Shown: positions 34,396-41,771 of the stretch, in pieces | Layout: every line of letters starts with the position of its first letter | Position numbering within the stretch: position 1 is the stretch's first letter | NCBI GenBank assembly: GCA_003135635.1 | Contig: PLCJ01000001.1 | Location: forward strand, 216,623-262,367 | Length of the DNA: 45,745 nt | Direction of reading: 5' to 3' | DNA from: Candidatus Adlerbacteria bacterium | GTDB lineage: Bacteria > Patescibacteriota > Minisyncoccia > Phycocordibacterales > SBAW01 | Translations under genes and position numbers: made by a program | The notes under the pieces: model-generated | What the model was told of the DNA's origin: nothing | The model's input: the letters and a program-made list of their open reading frames with translations, nothing else | Database searches by the model: none

Positions 34396-34453
34396 GAAGC
34401 TTGCGACAAAGCTTCCTTGTGATAGAGTGAGTGCGTGAGTGCCGCGGTGCGGC
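34396..34453 (+). other. Two small hairpins after the O-antigen ligase gene
   Basis: GAAGCTT (34396-34402) pairs with AAGCTTC (34409-34415), and GCCGC with GCGGC (34441-34453). Neither has a T-run. They may stabilise the 3' end of the long mRNA, which the following terminator closes. Confidence 0.35.
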
Positions 34454-34472
34454 TTAACAAAACAACATCCTG

Positions 34473-34505
34473 CGAAAATCCCCGCTTCGGCGGGGCTTTT
34501 CGTTT
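34473..34505 (+). terminator. Strong rho-independent terminator
   Basis: CCCCGC (34480-34485), TTCG loop, GCGGGG (34490-34495), then CTTTTCGTTTT. The flanking GAAAA and TTTTC also pair, so it could work on both strands. It ends the polysaccharide locus. Confidence 0.9.
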
Positions 34506-34514
34506 TAGGGAAAA

Positions 34515-34523
34515 TGATATACT
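34515..34523 (+). promoter_or_regulatory. Extended -10 promoter of the murB leader
   Basis: TG-a-TATACT (hexamer 34518-34523). Unlike the leaderless promoters it lies 141 nt upstream of the murB ATG, so transcripts would start near 34530 with a structured leader. Confidence 0.6.
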
Positions 34524-34530
34524 ACCCGTA

Positions 34531-34664
34531 GGTGTGCTTCGCGCGGGGAGCGACTGCACTCACATTTAGGATAATATTTTGGAGCTCGCACCCGCTTCCC
34601 GCACGAAGCGTACAGTTATATGAAAAAATAGTTACTGCCTCCTATCTGGCGCAGTTCTCTGGAT
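34531..34664 (+). ncRNA. Structured murB leader or small RNA (candidate)
   Basis: A 17-nt arm (34536-34552) pairs with 34593-34609 with 15 Watson-Crick pairs, one G-U and one C-A mismatch, around a 40-nt loop. The 55 bases after it are mostly unstructured up to murB. An extended -10 ends 7 nt before the region, and a terminator isolates it from upstream. I recognise no known RNA family (not tmRNA, SRP or RNase P by eye). It could be a regulatory leader of murB or a separate small RNA. Confidence 0.4.
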
Positions 34665-35666
34665 ATGAAAGAACACGTACCCCTTGCCCCCTATACTACT
34701 TTTCGCCTCGGTGGCCCGGCGCGTGTTTTTTTTATTGTGCACGACGTCGACGAGATCAAAGAAGCGCTTTCCTTTTCCCACGAGTACTCGCTTCCTATCC
34801 TTATCCTCGGGAGTGGTTCCAACGTACTTATTACTGAGGGAGGATTTGACGGCGTAGTCATTAAAATAGAACTTCAGGGAATAACGAAAGAGGAAAATAA
34901 AGATGGGGTGGTATATATCGCCTCCGCCGGAGAATCGTGGGACGGTTTGGTTGAGCGCGCATGCAAAGAAGGATTGTGGGGAGTAGAAAATCTCTCAGGG
35001 ATTCCTGGCACTGTTGGCGCAGCACCCATACAAAATATCGGCGCCTATGGCAGTGAACTCAAAAATACACTTCTTTGGGTAGAGGCGCTTGATACTACCT
35101 CTGGAGATCTCGTGCGGCTCACTGCCGAGGAGTGCCAGCTCAGCTATCGCACCAGCGTATTTAAACGCTACCGTGATCGCTACATCATTGTGCGTGTTGC
35201 GTTCTCCCTGCTTAAAAGCGGTACTCCCAATATTGCCTACCGTGATCTTGCTGCTCGATTTTTGGGCACTCCGCCCTCCTCGCCGGGGGATATTCGCGAC
35301 GCGGTACTCACCATCCGCTCGGGCAAATTTCCGGATCTCTCCAAAGAGGGTACCGCAGGGTCCTTTTTTCTTAATCCGATTGTTCCTCAAGAAAAAGCTA
35401 TAGAACTTGTGAAGCGTTATCCAGAGCTCCCGCATTTTTCTGCGCAAGGAGGCATTAAACTCTCCCTTGCGTGGCTTCTTGATCACGCGCTTAATCTCAA
35501 AGGAGCACACGTTGGTGGGGCACGGCTCTATGAGCACCAGCCATTGGTCATAGTGACTGATAAAACTGCAACGACTAGTGATGTACTTGCACTCAAAGAA
35601 AAAATTTTTGCACGCGTGCGGGATATGTTTAATTTCTCTATTGATACCGAGATACGCATCATTTGA
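34665..35666 (+). CDS. murB: UDP-N-acetylenolpyruvoylglucosamine reductase MurB
   Basis: A 333-residue FAD enzyme of peptidoglycan synthesis that reduces the enolpyruvyl group to lactyl. TTFRLGGPA (11-19) begins the FAD domain, GSGSN is at 49-53, SGIPGTVGAAPIQNIGAYG (about 111-129) is the MurB signature, YRTSVFK is at 161-167 and GTAGSFFLNP holds the proton-donor Ser. The C-terminal Glu lies in DTEIRII. The extra GARLYEHQPL segment points to type I. It has no leaderless promoter but a 140-nt structured leader, unlike most genes here. Confidence 0.96.
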   Translation: MKEHVPLAPYTTFRLGGPARVFFIVHDVDEIKEALSFSHEYSLPILILGSGSNVLITEGGFDGVVIKIELQGITKEENKDGVVYIASAGESWDGLVERACKEGLWGVENLSGIPGTVGAAPIQNIGAYGSELKNTLLWVEALDTTSGDLVRLTAEECQLSYRTSVFKRYRDRYIIVRVAFSLLKSGTPNIAYRDLAARFLGTPPSSPGDIRDAVLTIRSGKFPDLSKEGTAGSFFLNPIVPQEKAIELVKRYPELPHFSAQGGIKLSLAWLLDHALNLKGAHVGGARLYEHQPLVIVTDKTATTSDVLALKEKIFARVRDMFNFSIDTEIRII

Positions 35667-35694
35667 GATATCCACAGATGAAATTTTTTTTTCG

Positions 35695-35723
35695 TTGTAT
35701 ATACAAACATATTCATTGATACT
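35695..35723 (+). promoter_or_regulatory. Promoter of the structured unit upstream of secA
   Basis: TTGTAT (35695-35700), 17-nt spacer, GATACT (35718-35723). Predicted start near 35730. No protein gene begins at the expected spot. Confidence 0.6.
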
Positions 35724-35823
35724 AGATGGAGAGCATCGAGATGCTTCTGTTGGGTTGTCCTAGGGCTTACAACAGAAGAGGTCGAACGATGCGCAACCAA
35801 TCGCGCGATTCGTCGCAACTATT

Positions 35824-35868
35824 ATGGCAAAGAAAAGAAAAGCAGCATCAAAGAAAAAGCGCCGCTAA
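35824..35868 (+). CDS. Tiny basic peptide, 14 residues (candidate)
   Basis: ATG to TAA encodes MAKKRKAASKKKRR, with ten of 14 residues Lys or Arg, reminiscent of very small histone- or ribosome-like peptides. It sits inside the structured unit, about 95 nt after the predicted transcript start, with no ribosome site. Chance is possible in a purine-rich stretch, but the uninterrupted basic composition and clean stop make it worth recording. Confidence 0.3.
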   Translation: MAKKRKAASKKKRR

Positions 35869-35942
35869 CCGCGCTTTCCCACCGGAGCTCTATGGCGAAG
35901 GTGGGATGCATGTAGGTGCTCACTTACATGTAATCCTCTCGA

Positions 35943-35978
35943 AAGAAAAATCGCCGACTGTTCGGCGATTTTTCTTAT
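35943..35978 (+). terminator. Rho-independent terminator before secA
   Basis: AAGAAAAATCGCC pairs perfectly (13 bp) with GGCGATTTTTCTT around an 8-nt loop. The A-run and T-run flank the GC part, so it could act in both directions. It separates the structured unit from the secA promoter. Confidence 0.88.
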
Positions 35979-36009
35979 GGTGAAACGTGAGGTGCCATAA
36001 GGTCAAATA

Positions 36010-36018
36010 TGCTAATAT
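36010..36018 (+). promoter_or_regulatory. Extended -10 promoter of secA
   Basis: TG-c-TAATAT (hexamer 36013-36018) ends 7 nt before ATG 36026. It decides the start: an in-frame ATG 39 bases earlier would lie upstream of the transcript. Confidence 0.65.
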
Positions 36019-36025
36019 GTACGCC

Positions 36026-38482
36026 ATGTTTTCTTTAAAATCCGTCCTTGGCGGCACCACGGCGGTAGTGCGCCAACACGCCAAAGTAGTTCAAGAGATC
36101 AATGCACTTGAGCCTCAGATGCAGGCGCTTCCCGAGGAAATCTTGCGTGGTAAGAGTGAAGAATTCAAGCATCGCCTTCAAGCGGGCGAGACTATCGATG
36201 CGCTCATTCCTGAAGCCTTTGCGGCGGCGCGAGAATCCGCACGACGCACCACGAGACTCCGACCATTTGATGTGCAGCTTATCGGCGGCATTGTGCTCCA
36301 TACGCGCGGTATTGCTGAGATGAAGACGGGTGAAGGAAAAACCTTGGTAGCAACTCTCCCGGTATATCTCAATGCGCTTTTAGGAAAGGGAGTGCATGTG
36401 GTTACAGTCAATGATTATCTTGCACGGCGCGACGCGGTGTGGATGGGACAGGTGTACGCGGCGCTTGGTATGAGTGTCGGTATTATTAATACCGACGCAT
36501 CCTATCTCTACGACGCTGAGCACATTGAAGCTGACGTTATTCGAGATCAAGAAGGAGGATTTCGTATCTTCTATGAATTCCTACGCCCCTGTTCGCGCCG
36601 GCAGGCATATGAGGCGGACATAACTTATGGCACCAATTCGGAATTTGGCTTTGATTACTTACGCGATAACATTTCGTACAACCCTTCGGAGCTCCGTCAG
36701 CGAGGACACGTGTTTGCCATAGTCGATGAAGTCGACTCAATTCTTATTGATGAGGCACGCACGCCGCTCATTATCTCTGCCCCCGCCGCTGAATCAGAAG
36801 ACCTCTACCGCACGTTTGCGGGCATTGCGGGACGGCTTACGCAAGAGAGCGATTATACCGTCGATGAAAAGCGCAAAGCCATACAGCTCACGGACGCCGG
36901 CATCGAAAAGGCGGAAAAGATTCTTGGTATTGATAATCTCTATACGGAAAAGGGTATCAAATACGTGCATCACCTTGAGACCGCAGTGCGCGCCAAAGCA
37001 CTCTTCCACAAAGACAAGGAGTACGTGGTGCGCGGCGGTGAAGTCATCATCGTTGATGAATTTACTGGCCGCCTGCAGCCGGGGAGGCGCTGGAGCGAAG
37101 GGTTGCATCAGGCGGTAGAAGCCAAAGAAGGCGTCGCGGTTCAAAAAGAAAGCCGGACGTTCGCAAGCATCACCTACCAAAATTATTTTCGTCTCTATGA
37201 AAAGCTCGCCGGTATGACGGGTACCGCAAAAACATCTGCAGAAGAGTTTTACAAGGTCTACGGACTTGATGTGGTTGAGATTCCGACCAATAAAGAGGTT
37301 ATCCGCACCGATACTAATGATCTCATTTATCAAACTGAAAATGGTAAGTTCTCCGCAGTTGCAAGTAAGATAAAGGCGCTCCATGAAAAGGGTCAGCCAG
37401 TATTGGTGGGCACCGTGTCTATTGAAAGAAACGAGCTTCTCTCGGCATACCTCAAACGCGAAGGCATTCCGCACGAAATCCTCAATGCAAAAAACCACGA
37501 ACGTGAAGGAGAAATCATCGCTGACGCCGGCAAACGTGGAGCGGTGACGGTTGCGACCAATATGGCTGGTCGCGGCGTTGACATTAAACTCGGCGGAGCC
37601 ACTGCCGGGCCCGAGGCACATGAGGAAGTAAAATCTCTCGGCGGCCTTTTTGTTCTTGGAACGGAGCGTCACGAGGCAAGACGTATCGATAATCAACTGC
37701 GCGGTCGCTCAGGCCGACAAGGTGATCCCGGTGAGACACAATTTTATGTCTCCCTTGAGGATAGCCTCATGCGCATTTTTGCCTCAGACGCGATCAAAGG
37801 ACTTATGGGACGCTTCGGCATCCCTGAGGAAGAGCCGATACAAAATGGCATGGTAAGTAGGGCTCTTGAGAGCGCACAGACAAAAATAGAAGGATTCAAT
37901 TTCGACGCGCGCAAACACGTGCTTGAGTTTGACAACGTACTTGATCGACAGCGGCGCGCCGTCTATGAACGCCGCAGAAAAATTCTCACCGGCTCTCTTG
38001 AGGATGTTGCCTCTGTACTTTTGGAGCTTGCGGGGGAAAGTGAAGCGGCAAAACAGATAGTTGAGAAAAAAGAGCTTGAATTTGGTCGGGAGCAATTTCT
38101 CCTTGTTGCTCGCGGGGTACTCCTTCAGACGCTTGATATGCTCTGGGTTGAGCATCTGGAATCAATGGAATATCTGCGCGGGAGCGTCTCGCTGCGCGCC
38201 TACGGCCAGCGCGATCCGCTTACTGAGTACCGTCGCGAAGGAACCCGGATATACAAAGATATGGAGCAGGCCTTCACTGAGAAAGTATTTGAAATAGTGG
38301 AGGGGCTCCAAAGCCAGCAGACGGGGACTGCCCCCCCTCCTGCCGCACCATCCCAAGGACTCTCGGCGGGGGAGCCCGGTCGCAATGACCCCTGTCCGTG
38401 CGGCTCCGGCAAAAAATGGAAACACTGTGGCTTGTTAGGGAGTGCGGAGCACATAAGGCTTATGCGCGAAAAAATGAAATGA
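36026..38482 (+). CDS. secA: Protein translocase ATPase SecA
   Basis: An 818-residue SecA, the motor that drives preproteins through SecYEG. Walker A is GEGKT (102-106) in the MKTGEGKT context; VNDYLARRD and the IVDEVDSILIDEARTPL Walker B segment follow; the second motor half shows TNMAGRGVDIKLGG and RGRSGRQGDPG. It carries an insert of about 25 residues before the ITYGTNSEFGFDYLRD segment (IEADVIRDQEGGFRIFYEFL). The C-terminus has a zinc-binding SEC-C motif, CPCGSGKKWKHC. The structured unit just upstream does not resemble SecM. cfa starts in an ATGA overlap. Confidence 0.97.
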   Translation: MFSLKSVLGGTTAVVRQHAKVVQEINALEPQMQALPEEILRGKSEEFKHRLQAGETIDALIPEAFAAARESARRTTRLRPFDVQLIGGIVLHTRGIAEMKTGEGKTLVATLPVYLNALLGKGVHVVTVNDYLARRDAVWMGQVYAALGMSVGIINTDASYLYDAEHIEADVIRDQEGGFRIFYEFLRPCSRRQAYEADITYGTNSEFGFDYLRDNISYNPSELRQRGHVFAIVDEVDSILIDEARTPLIISAPAAESEDLYRTFAGIAGRLTQESDYTVDEKRKAIQLTDAGIEKAEKILGIDNLYTEKGIKYVHHLETAVRAKALFHKDKEYVVRGGEVIIVDEFTGRLQPGRRWSEGLHQAVEAKEGVAVQKESRTFASITYQNYFRLYEKLAGMTGTAKTSAEEFYKVYGLDVVEIPTNKEVIRTDTNDLIYQTENGKFSAVASKIKALHEKGQPVLVGTVSIERNELLSAYLKREGIPHEILNAKNHEREGEIIADAGKRGAVTVATNMAGRGVDIKLGGATAGPEAHEEVKSLGGLFVLGTERHEARRIDNQLRGRSGRQGDPGETQFYVSLEDSLMRIFASDAIKGLMGRFGIPEEEPIQNGMVSRALESAQTKIEGFNFDARKHVLEFDNVLDRQRRAVYERRRKILTGSLEDVASVLLELAGESEAAKQIVEKKELEFGREQFLLVARGVLLQTLDMLWVEHLESMEYLRGSVSLRAYGQRDPLTEYRREGTRIYKDMEQAFTEKVFEIVEGLQSQQTGTAPPPAAPSQGLSAGEPGRNDPCPCGSGKKWKHCGLLGSAEHIRLMREKMK

Positions 38483-39594
38483 AAAGCCCCGAGAGATTCA
38501 TACAAGATATTTTAGCGACAACCGGTATCTCTCTTAATGGAGGAAATCCTTGGGATATACACGTGCACAACCCAGCGCTTTACCGCAGGGTGCTGAGCGA
38601 GGGCTCAATTGGTCTTGGTGAGTCATATATGGATGGATGGTGGGACTCTGAAAAACTTGATGAATTTTTTTATAGGATTTTTATTGCTGAGCTTCATGAG
38701 TACGTCGAACCGAAATTTCAAATGCTACAGCAAATATTTTTAGCGAAGTTTTTTAATTTACAGTCCAAGCGCAAAGCGTTTGAAGTAGGAGAGGCGCACT
38801 ATGATCTTGGGAATGATCTTTTCCAAATCATGCTTGATCCGCGGATGATCTACACCTGTGGGTATTGGAAAGAAGCCCGTGACCTTGAGTCGGCGCAAAT
38901 AGCAAAACTTGATCTTGTGTGCAGAAAAATCGGTTTGCACCCCGGTCAGAGAGTCCTTGATATTGGGTGTGGATGGGGAGGATTCGCCAAATTTGCGGCG
39001 GAGCGCTACGGGGTGAGCGTGGTCGGCATTACCGTCTCAAAAGAGCAAGCGGTGCTCGCTCGTGAAAAAACAAAAGGATTGCCAATAGAAATTTTGCTTC
39101 AGGATTATCGTGACGTACATGAACAATTTGACCACGTTATCTCTCTTGGCATGTTTGAGCATGTGGGAGAGAAAAACTATGGCGTATATGTGAAAACTAT
39201 ACTGCGTTGTTTAAAGCCGGGAGGATTGTTTCTTCTTCATACCATTGGAAGGAATGTATCCCAGAGTATTATTGATCCTTGGACGCAGAAGTATATTTTT
39301 CCCAATGGTATGCTTCCTTCCATACAACACATTGGAAAGGCTATTGAAGGCCTCTTTGTTATGGAAGACTGGCATAATTTTGGCGTGGATTACGATCGGA
39401 CGCTTATGGCCTGGCATAGTAGGTTTAGCGAAGGGTGGCCGAAATTAGAAAAAGAATATGGCAAGCGTTTTTTCCGTATGTGGCGGTATTGGCTTCTCTC
39501 AAGCGCAGCATCTTTTCGTTCTCGAAGTAACCAATTATGGCAGATAGTGCTTTCCCCAAAGGGGGTTCCTGGGGGATATGTATCCATTCGATGA
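38479..39594 (+). CDS. cfa: Cyclopropane-fatty-acyl-phospholipid synthase family protein
   Basis: A 371-residue SAM-dependent enzyme that adds a methylene bridge across unsaturated acyl chains of membrane phospholipids. The N-terminal GLGESYMDGWWD (46-57), HYDLGNDLF (107-115) and YTCGYW (125-130) are CFA-specific. The SAM loop is VLDIGCGWGGFA (159-170), and EHVG (227-230) holds a catalytic Glu. The C-terminal FSEGWPKLEKEYG and MWRYWLLSSAASFR match the family end. No fatty-acid synthesis genes are seen, so the lipids may be scavenged. It is coupled to secA by ATGA. Confidence 0.94.
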   Translation: MKSPERFIQDILATTGISLNGGNPWDIHVHNPALYRRVLSEGSIGLGESYMDGWWDSEKLDEFFYRIFIAELHEYVEPKFQMLQQIFLAKFFNLQSKRKAFEVGEAHYDLGNDLFQIMLDPRMIYTCGYWKEARDLESAQIAKLDLVCRKIGLHPGQRVLDIGCGWGGFAKFAAERYGVSVVGITVSKEQAVLAREKTKGLPIEILLQDYRDVHEQFDHVISLGMFEHVGEKNYGVYVKTILRCLKPGGLFLLHTIGRNVSQSIIDPWTQKYIFPNGMLPSIQHIGKAIEGLFVMEDWHNFGVDYDRTLMAWHSRFSEGWPKLEKEYGKRFFRMWRYWLLSSAASFRSRSNQLWQIVLSPKGVPGGYVSIR

Positions 39595-39606
39595 ACTTTT
39601 TTTCCT

Positions 39607-40344
39607 ATGATCCCTCTTACCTTTATTCCCGCCGCATTTTTTGCAGGAGTGCTTATGTTTTTAGCGCCCTGCACCCTCCCCATTGTGCCGGGATATTTAG
39701 CATTTATTGCGGGAGCGCAAAAGGGTGAAGTCCTCACCCGTCGAAAAATTCTTGTAAACGCAATCGCCTTTGTGGTGGGCTTTACGCTCATATTCGTGCT
39801 GCTCGGGGTATTTTCTGGAAGTATTGGTTTACTGCTCGGGCCCTGGCGGCAACTGCTTGGTCGGTTGGCGGGAGTCATGTTTATTCTCTTTGGTATCACG
39901 ATGCTCGGCCTCTTCCAAGTCCCCATGCTTTCTCGCTCGCATAATATCCAGGCACCCCATTTTTTGACTCTGGGTCGCTGGGAGAGTTCGCTTTTTTTGG
40001 GAATACTCTTTGCACTCGGTTGGAGTCCGTGTATTGGACCAATCCTCGGCACACTGCTTTTATTTGCTTCTATATCGGGAAGTGCACTACAAGGTGCACT
40101 CCTCCTTACCATTTTTTCTCTTGGTCTTGGAGTTCCGTTTATACTGAGCGCTCTGTGTATCAAAGAAATCAGTCGCTTTACCGTGCGTGCGGGAGTATTC
40201 ACCCGCATACTCTCTGTGTGTGCAGCCAGTATTCTTATTTTTCTTGGTGTGCTCATGGTTCTCGGGGACACGGGTCTTCTTATTTCGTGGGGATATGGCG
40301 CGCTTAGTTTTATTCACTACGACAATCTGCTGAAGTACATGTAA
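39607..40344 (+). CDS. CcdA/DsbD-type thiol-disulfide membrane transporter
   Basis: A 245-residue protein with about six transmembrane helices. LAPCTLPIVPGYLAFIAG and GWSPCIGPILG place the two redox cysteines (Cys22, Cys142) in paired membrane segments, as in CcdA and the central domain of DsbD, which carry electrons from cytoplasmic thioredoxin to periplasmic or extracellular thiols. No soluble thioredoxin-like partner is encoded nearby. It follows cfa by 12 bases, with no own promoter visible, so it is probably cotranscribed with secA-cfa. Confidence 0.9.
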   Translation: MIPLTFIPAAFFAGVLMFLAPCTLPIVPGYLAFIAGAQKGEVLTRRKILVNAIAFVVGFTLIFVLLGVFSGSIGLLLGPWRQLLGRLAGVMFILFGITMLGLFQVPMLSRSHNIQAPHFLTLGRWESSLFLGILFALGWSPCIGPILGTLLLFASISGSALQGALLLTIFSLGLGVPFILSALCIKEISRFTVRAGVFTRILSVCAASILIFLGVLMVLGDTGLLISWGYGALSFIHYDNLLKYM

Positions 40345-40355
40345 CTGTATGTGCA

Positions 40356-40384
40356 TTGCCACACCATACCCTCTGGCATACAAT
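40356..40384 (+). promoter_or_regulatory. Promoter of the holin-like gene
   Basis: TTGCCA (40356-40361), exactly 17 nt, TACAAT (40379-40384), then 7 nt to ATG 40392. It is the cleanest two-box leaderless promoter in the window. Confidence 0.75.
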
Positions 40385-40391
40385 ATTTAGT

Positions 40392-40733
40392 ATGTTCATA
40401 CTGAAAGCCATTCTTAAAATAGTGCTCACCGCGGGAGCCCTTATCGGTATCGCCCATTTCGTGCCGGGGATTGCCATCACCAGTTTTTATTCTGCTTTTA
40501 TTGTAGCGGTTGTGTGGGGGCTCATCATGCTTTTCGTGCGCCCGGTGTTGGCGCTTCTGACCCTTCCCATCACACTCCTCACCCTTGGTCTTTTTACGTT
40601 TGTGCTGAATGCGCTTCTCTTCTGGTTTATTGCTACGTTTGTCTCAGGATTTACGGTCTTGGGCTTTGTTCCGGCTCTTGAAGGATCTGTGTGCCTCACC
40701 CTTGTGGGTTGGGTGCTCCACCTTTTGCTCTAG
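40392..40733 (+). CDS. Small four-helix membrane protein (phage holin family 4 / YvlD-like)
   Basis: A 113-residue protein made almost only of hydrophobic helices, about four, with the RPVLALLTLPITLLTLGLFTFVLNAL core typical of the 'mycobacterial 4 TMS phage holin' / COG1950 family (PF04020). Such proteins are chromosomal and of unknown function, not evidence of a prophage. The start is set by TACAAT ending 7 nt upstream; a longer reading frame would include the promoter. obg begins 5 nt after its stop. Confidence 0.82.
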   Translation: MFILKAILKIVLTAGALIGIAHFVPGIAITSFYSAFIVAVVWGLIMLFVRPVLALLTLPITLLTLGLFTFVLNALLFWFIATFVSGFTVLGFVPALEGSVCLTLVGWVLHLLL

Positions 40734-40737
40734 ACTC

Positions 40738-41724
40738 ATGGCACTTGTTGATGAGCTCACCATATATGCCTCGGCAGGAAGGGGCGGCGACGGCGCAGTG
40801 CGCTGGTTGCACCTTAAAGGAAGGGAGTATGCTGGCCCCGCAGGAGGCAATGGAGGGGATGGGGGCGATGTCTATATTGAGGGGGTACGGGATATTGCCC
40901 TTCTTGCGCGCTACCGGGGGGATAAAACCTTTCTTGCCGGCGATGGGGTTTCCGGTGGAGGGGATGGTCAGGACGGTCACCGAGGCAAGGATCTCGCCAT
41001 TAATTTGCCCGTGGGGAGTGTAATCATCAATAAAGAAACCGGGGAGCGCTACGAGCTCTTGCGCGAGCACGAGCGGAAACTGGTGCTCAAGGGTGGCCGG
41101 GGCGGAGCGGGGAATAAGGTATTTAAATCCTCGGTGAATCGCTCGCCGAGCAAAAGTATGCCCGGGGTTCAGGGCGAATCCGCCGATCTCTCAATCGAGC
41201 TTCGCCTTATCGCTGATGCAGGTCTTATTGGGCTCCCTAACGCGGGGAAGACCTCGCTTCTTAATGCGCTCACCAATGCCACGGCAAAAGTTGGTTCCTA
41301 TGCATTTACGACGCTTGATCCCAATCTCGGGATGCTGTACGGATACGTGCTTGCGGATATCCCGGGCCTCATAGAAGGCGCTTCAAGCGGTAAGGGCCTG
41401 GGAAGTAAATTCCTGCGGCATATCGCCCGCACCAAGCTCCTTGTTCACTGTGTATCTCTGGAATCTGACACTCCCTTAAAAGATTGGGAAACGGTTCGAA
41501 AGGAGCTCACTCAATTTGAAAAGGGAATGCTCAATGAAAAACCTGAATTACTTCTCTTAACGAAATCGGATACTAAAGACACTGCGTATATTGAAACGAT
41601 TGTAGAGAAGTTTCGCTCGAAAGGAAAAGAAAGCATTGTGATATCGGTGCTTGATGATCTATCGCTCGAGCGTTTTCAAAAAATCCTTACTCAGGAGCTC
41701 TCCCATTTGGTGGAGTTTTCATAA
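40738..41724 (+). CDS. obg: GTPase Obg
   Basis: A 328-residue Obg/CgtA GTPase, a ribosome-assembly and stress factor. The glycine-rich N-terminal Obg fold covers about 1-158. G1 is GLPNAGKT (165-172), the DPNLG and DIPGLIEG (207-214) segments follow, and TKSD near 277 serves as G4 in place of NKxD. The optional C-terminal OCT domain is absent. The ATG chosen begins the conserved MALVDELTIYA. It follows the holin-like gene by 4 nt and so is probably cotranscribed with it. Confidence 0.95.
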   Translation: MALVDELTIYASAGRGGDGAVRWLHLKGREYAGPAGGNGGDGGDVYIEGVRDIALLARYRGDKTFLAGDGVSGGGDGQDGHRGKDLAINLPVGSVIINKETGERYELLREHERKLVLKGGRGGAGNKVFKSSVNRSPSKSMPGVQGESADLSIELRLIADAGLIGLPNAGKTSLLNALTNATAKVGSYAFTTLDPNLGMLYGYVLADIPGLIEGASSGKGLGSKFLRHIARTKLLVHCVSLESDTPLKDWETVRKELTQFEKGMLNEKPELLLLTKSDTKDTAYIETIVEKFRSKGKESIVISVLDDLSLERFQKILTQELSHLVEFS

Positions 41725-41732
41725 AAAAGTTT

Positions 41733-41761
41733 TTGCTTTGCGTGTGACCCTGAGGTATATT
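41733..41761 (+). promoter_or_regulatory. Promoter of gatB
   Basis: TTGCTT (41733-41738), 17-nt spacer, TATATT (41756-41761), then 10 nt to ATG 41772. The transcript would have a leader of a few nt. Confidence 0.6.
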
Positions 41762-41771
41762 GCCTGTATCC

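Larger units (their letters stand above)
35730..35978 (+). ncRNA. Structured RNA unit, about 250 nt, upstream of secA (candidate)
   Basis: A stand-alone unit with promoter and terminator. Visible helices: AGCAT/ATGCT near 35733-35745; CTTCTGTTG and CAACAGAAG (9 perfect pairs) around a 17-nt loop; the palindrome AATCGCGCGATT near 35800; TCCCACC/GGTGGGA around a 16-nt loop; ATGTA/TACAT; and a 13-bp terminator at the end. It contains a 14-codon Lys/Arg-rich reading frame. I recognise no RNA family; tRNA-like ends expected of tmRNA are absent. Confidence 0.5.

Noticed and set aside
34532-34837. A GTG-started frame eight nt after a TATACT box
   Set aside because: It runs out of frame into murB, has no recognisable product, and is covered by the 17-bp stem.
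35730-35978. tmRNA
   Set aside because: A GTCGCA before a short frame ending in TAA resembles a tag region, but there is no tRNA-like end pairing, no T-arm and no Ala-rich tag end.
35726-35983. An 85-codon frame through the structured unit before secA
   Set aside because: Its C-terminal end is the terminator hairpin and the whole frame overlaps paired RNA segments.
40392-40733. Prophage, from the holin-family label
   Set aside because: No other phage genes are near; this family is widespread on chromosomes.
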